Below, in pieces: positions 63,748 through 64,000 of a DNA stretch of 64,000 bases (positions within the stretch are counted from its first letter, which is position 1; each line of letters begins with the position of its first letter). The notes below the pieces were generated by a model. The model made no database searches. It worked only from the letters and a program-made list of their open reading frames with translations, and had not been told where the DNA came from. Both the position numbers and the translations under genes were made by a program. The stretch covers positions 1,656,978 to 1,720,977 of the forward strand of contig HG738139.1 of assembly GCA_000499405.2 (NCBI GenBank), given 5' to 3'. The DNA is from Onchocerca volvulus (lineage: Eukaryota > Nematoda > Chromadorea > Rhabditida > Onchocercidae).

Positions 63748-63841
63748 ATGAACGACACCTTTAATCTTAATGGCAGTAACTACTTCAATGACACTGATAG
63801 TTCGGACGATCCTATATGTGCAGGCCAGGGTCTATATTGCC
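63748..63841 (+). CDS. First coding exon of an unidentified gene, possibly a membrane receptor (partial)
   Basis: An ATG four bases after a TTTTCAG acceptor opens a 31-codon exon ending at a good donor (TTGCC|GTAAGT). The peptide ([17 protein letters not shown]...) has three N-glycosylation sequons (NDT, NGS, NDT), two cysteines near its end ([10 protein letters not shown]) and no signal peptide. That composition is typical of the extracellular N-terminus of a 7TM receptor such as a neuropeptide GPCR. The rest of the gene lies beyond the window, so this is only a guess. Confidence 0.45.
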
Positions 63842-64000
63842 GTAAGTTAATAGCTGCAATCCAACTTTGATCAGTAATGTCCATATGTGGTGAATTCTTG
63901 AACAAAATATTTAAGAATTCAAAAATTCATAATTTTGCTCGAAAAGATGTCAAGTCGATTTAAGAAAAATTTACCATCTAATATAGCAGATTTACATTTT

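Noticed and set aside
1..64000. CRISPR array, bacterial operon or Wolbachia insert
   Set aside because: No regularly spaced repeats. All recognisable genes are intron-rich and eukaryotic, with no bacterial ribosome-binding or operon structure.

Overview
The window is nuclear DNA of a nematode, most likely a filarial-type (onchocercid) worm. It is very AT-rich and its genes are split into many small exons joined by introns with short TTTCAG-like acceptors. Several start codons sit 0-33 nt behind a lone 3' splice site, as expected for spliced-leader trans-splicing. Protein families and gene models fit Caenorhabditis-type homologues. The species cannot be named from the sequence alone. All assignments come from reading translated exons against remembered family features; no database search was run.

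Layout, left to right. (1) 91-3479 (-): 5' part of a helical-repeat protein, tentatively TANGO6/Rtp1-like, running off the left edge. (2) 4183-7449 (-): translation elongation factor 1B (beta/delta type), complete. (3) 8641-11791 (+): chimaerin, with SH2, C1 and RhoGAP domains. (4) 13457-18683 (-): a two-domain enzyme, an N-terminal permuted papain-like (YiiX/C92) amidase domain spliced in frame to an ALDH9-like aldehyde dehydrogenase. (5) 21759-27153 (-): sn1-specific diacylglycerol lipase with four membrane segments. (6) 29821-34483 (+): PPM1G-type PP2C phosphatase with an acidic insert. (7) 34475-36137 (-): mitochondrial monothiol glutaredoxin (GLRX5), whose coding end overlaps that of PPM1G by 9 bp. 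(8) 37481-40405 (-): protein phosphatase 4 catalytic subunit. (9) 43230-57502 (+): an 18-exon RdgB/PITPNM phosphatidylinositol transfer protein (PITP, FFAT-like, DDHD, LNS2), with a 2.0-kb non-autonomous Helitron in one intron. (10) 57503-63747: a gene-poor stretch with a cluster of strong hairpins and an LTR-retroelement relic. (11) 63748-63841 (+): first coding exon of a gene running off the right edge.

The genes are mostly housekeeping or signalling and do not form one pathway. Three act on diacylglycerol/phosphoinositide signalling (chimaerin binds DAG through C1, DAGL consumes DAG, RdgB/PITPNM moves PI/PA at contact sites) and two are Ser/Thr phosphatases. From memory, the C. elegans counterparts mostly lie on chromosome III, so the window looks like a conserved macrosyntenic block.

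The most notable points are the amidase-ALDH fusion, three introns that only work with GC donors, the overlapping convergent gene ends, the Helitron with textbook termini, the structured hairpin block near 60 kb, and an unexplained plus-strand open frame near 3.6-3.9 kb whose codon use differs from its neighbours.
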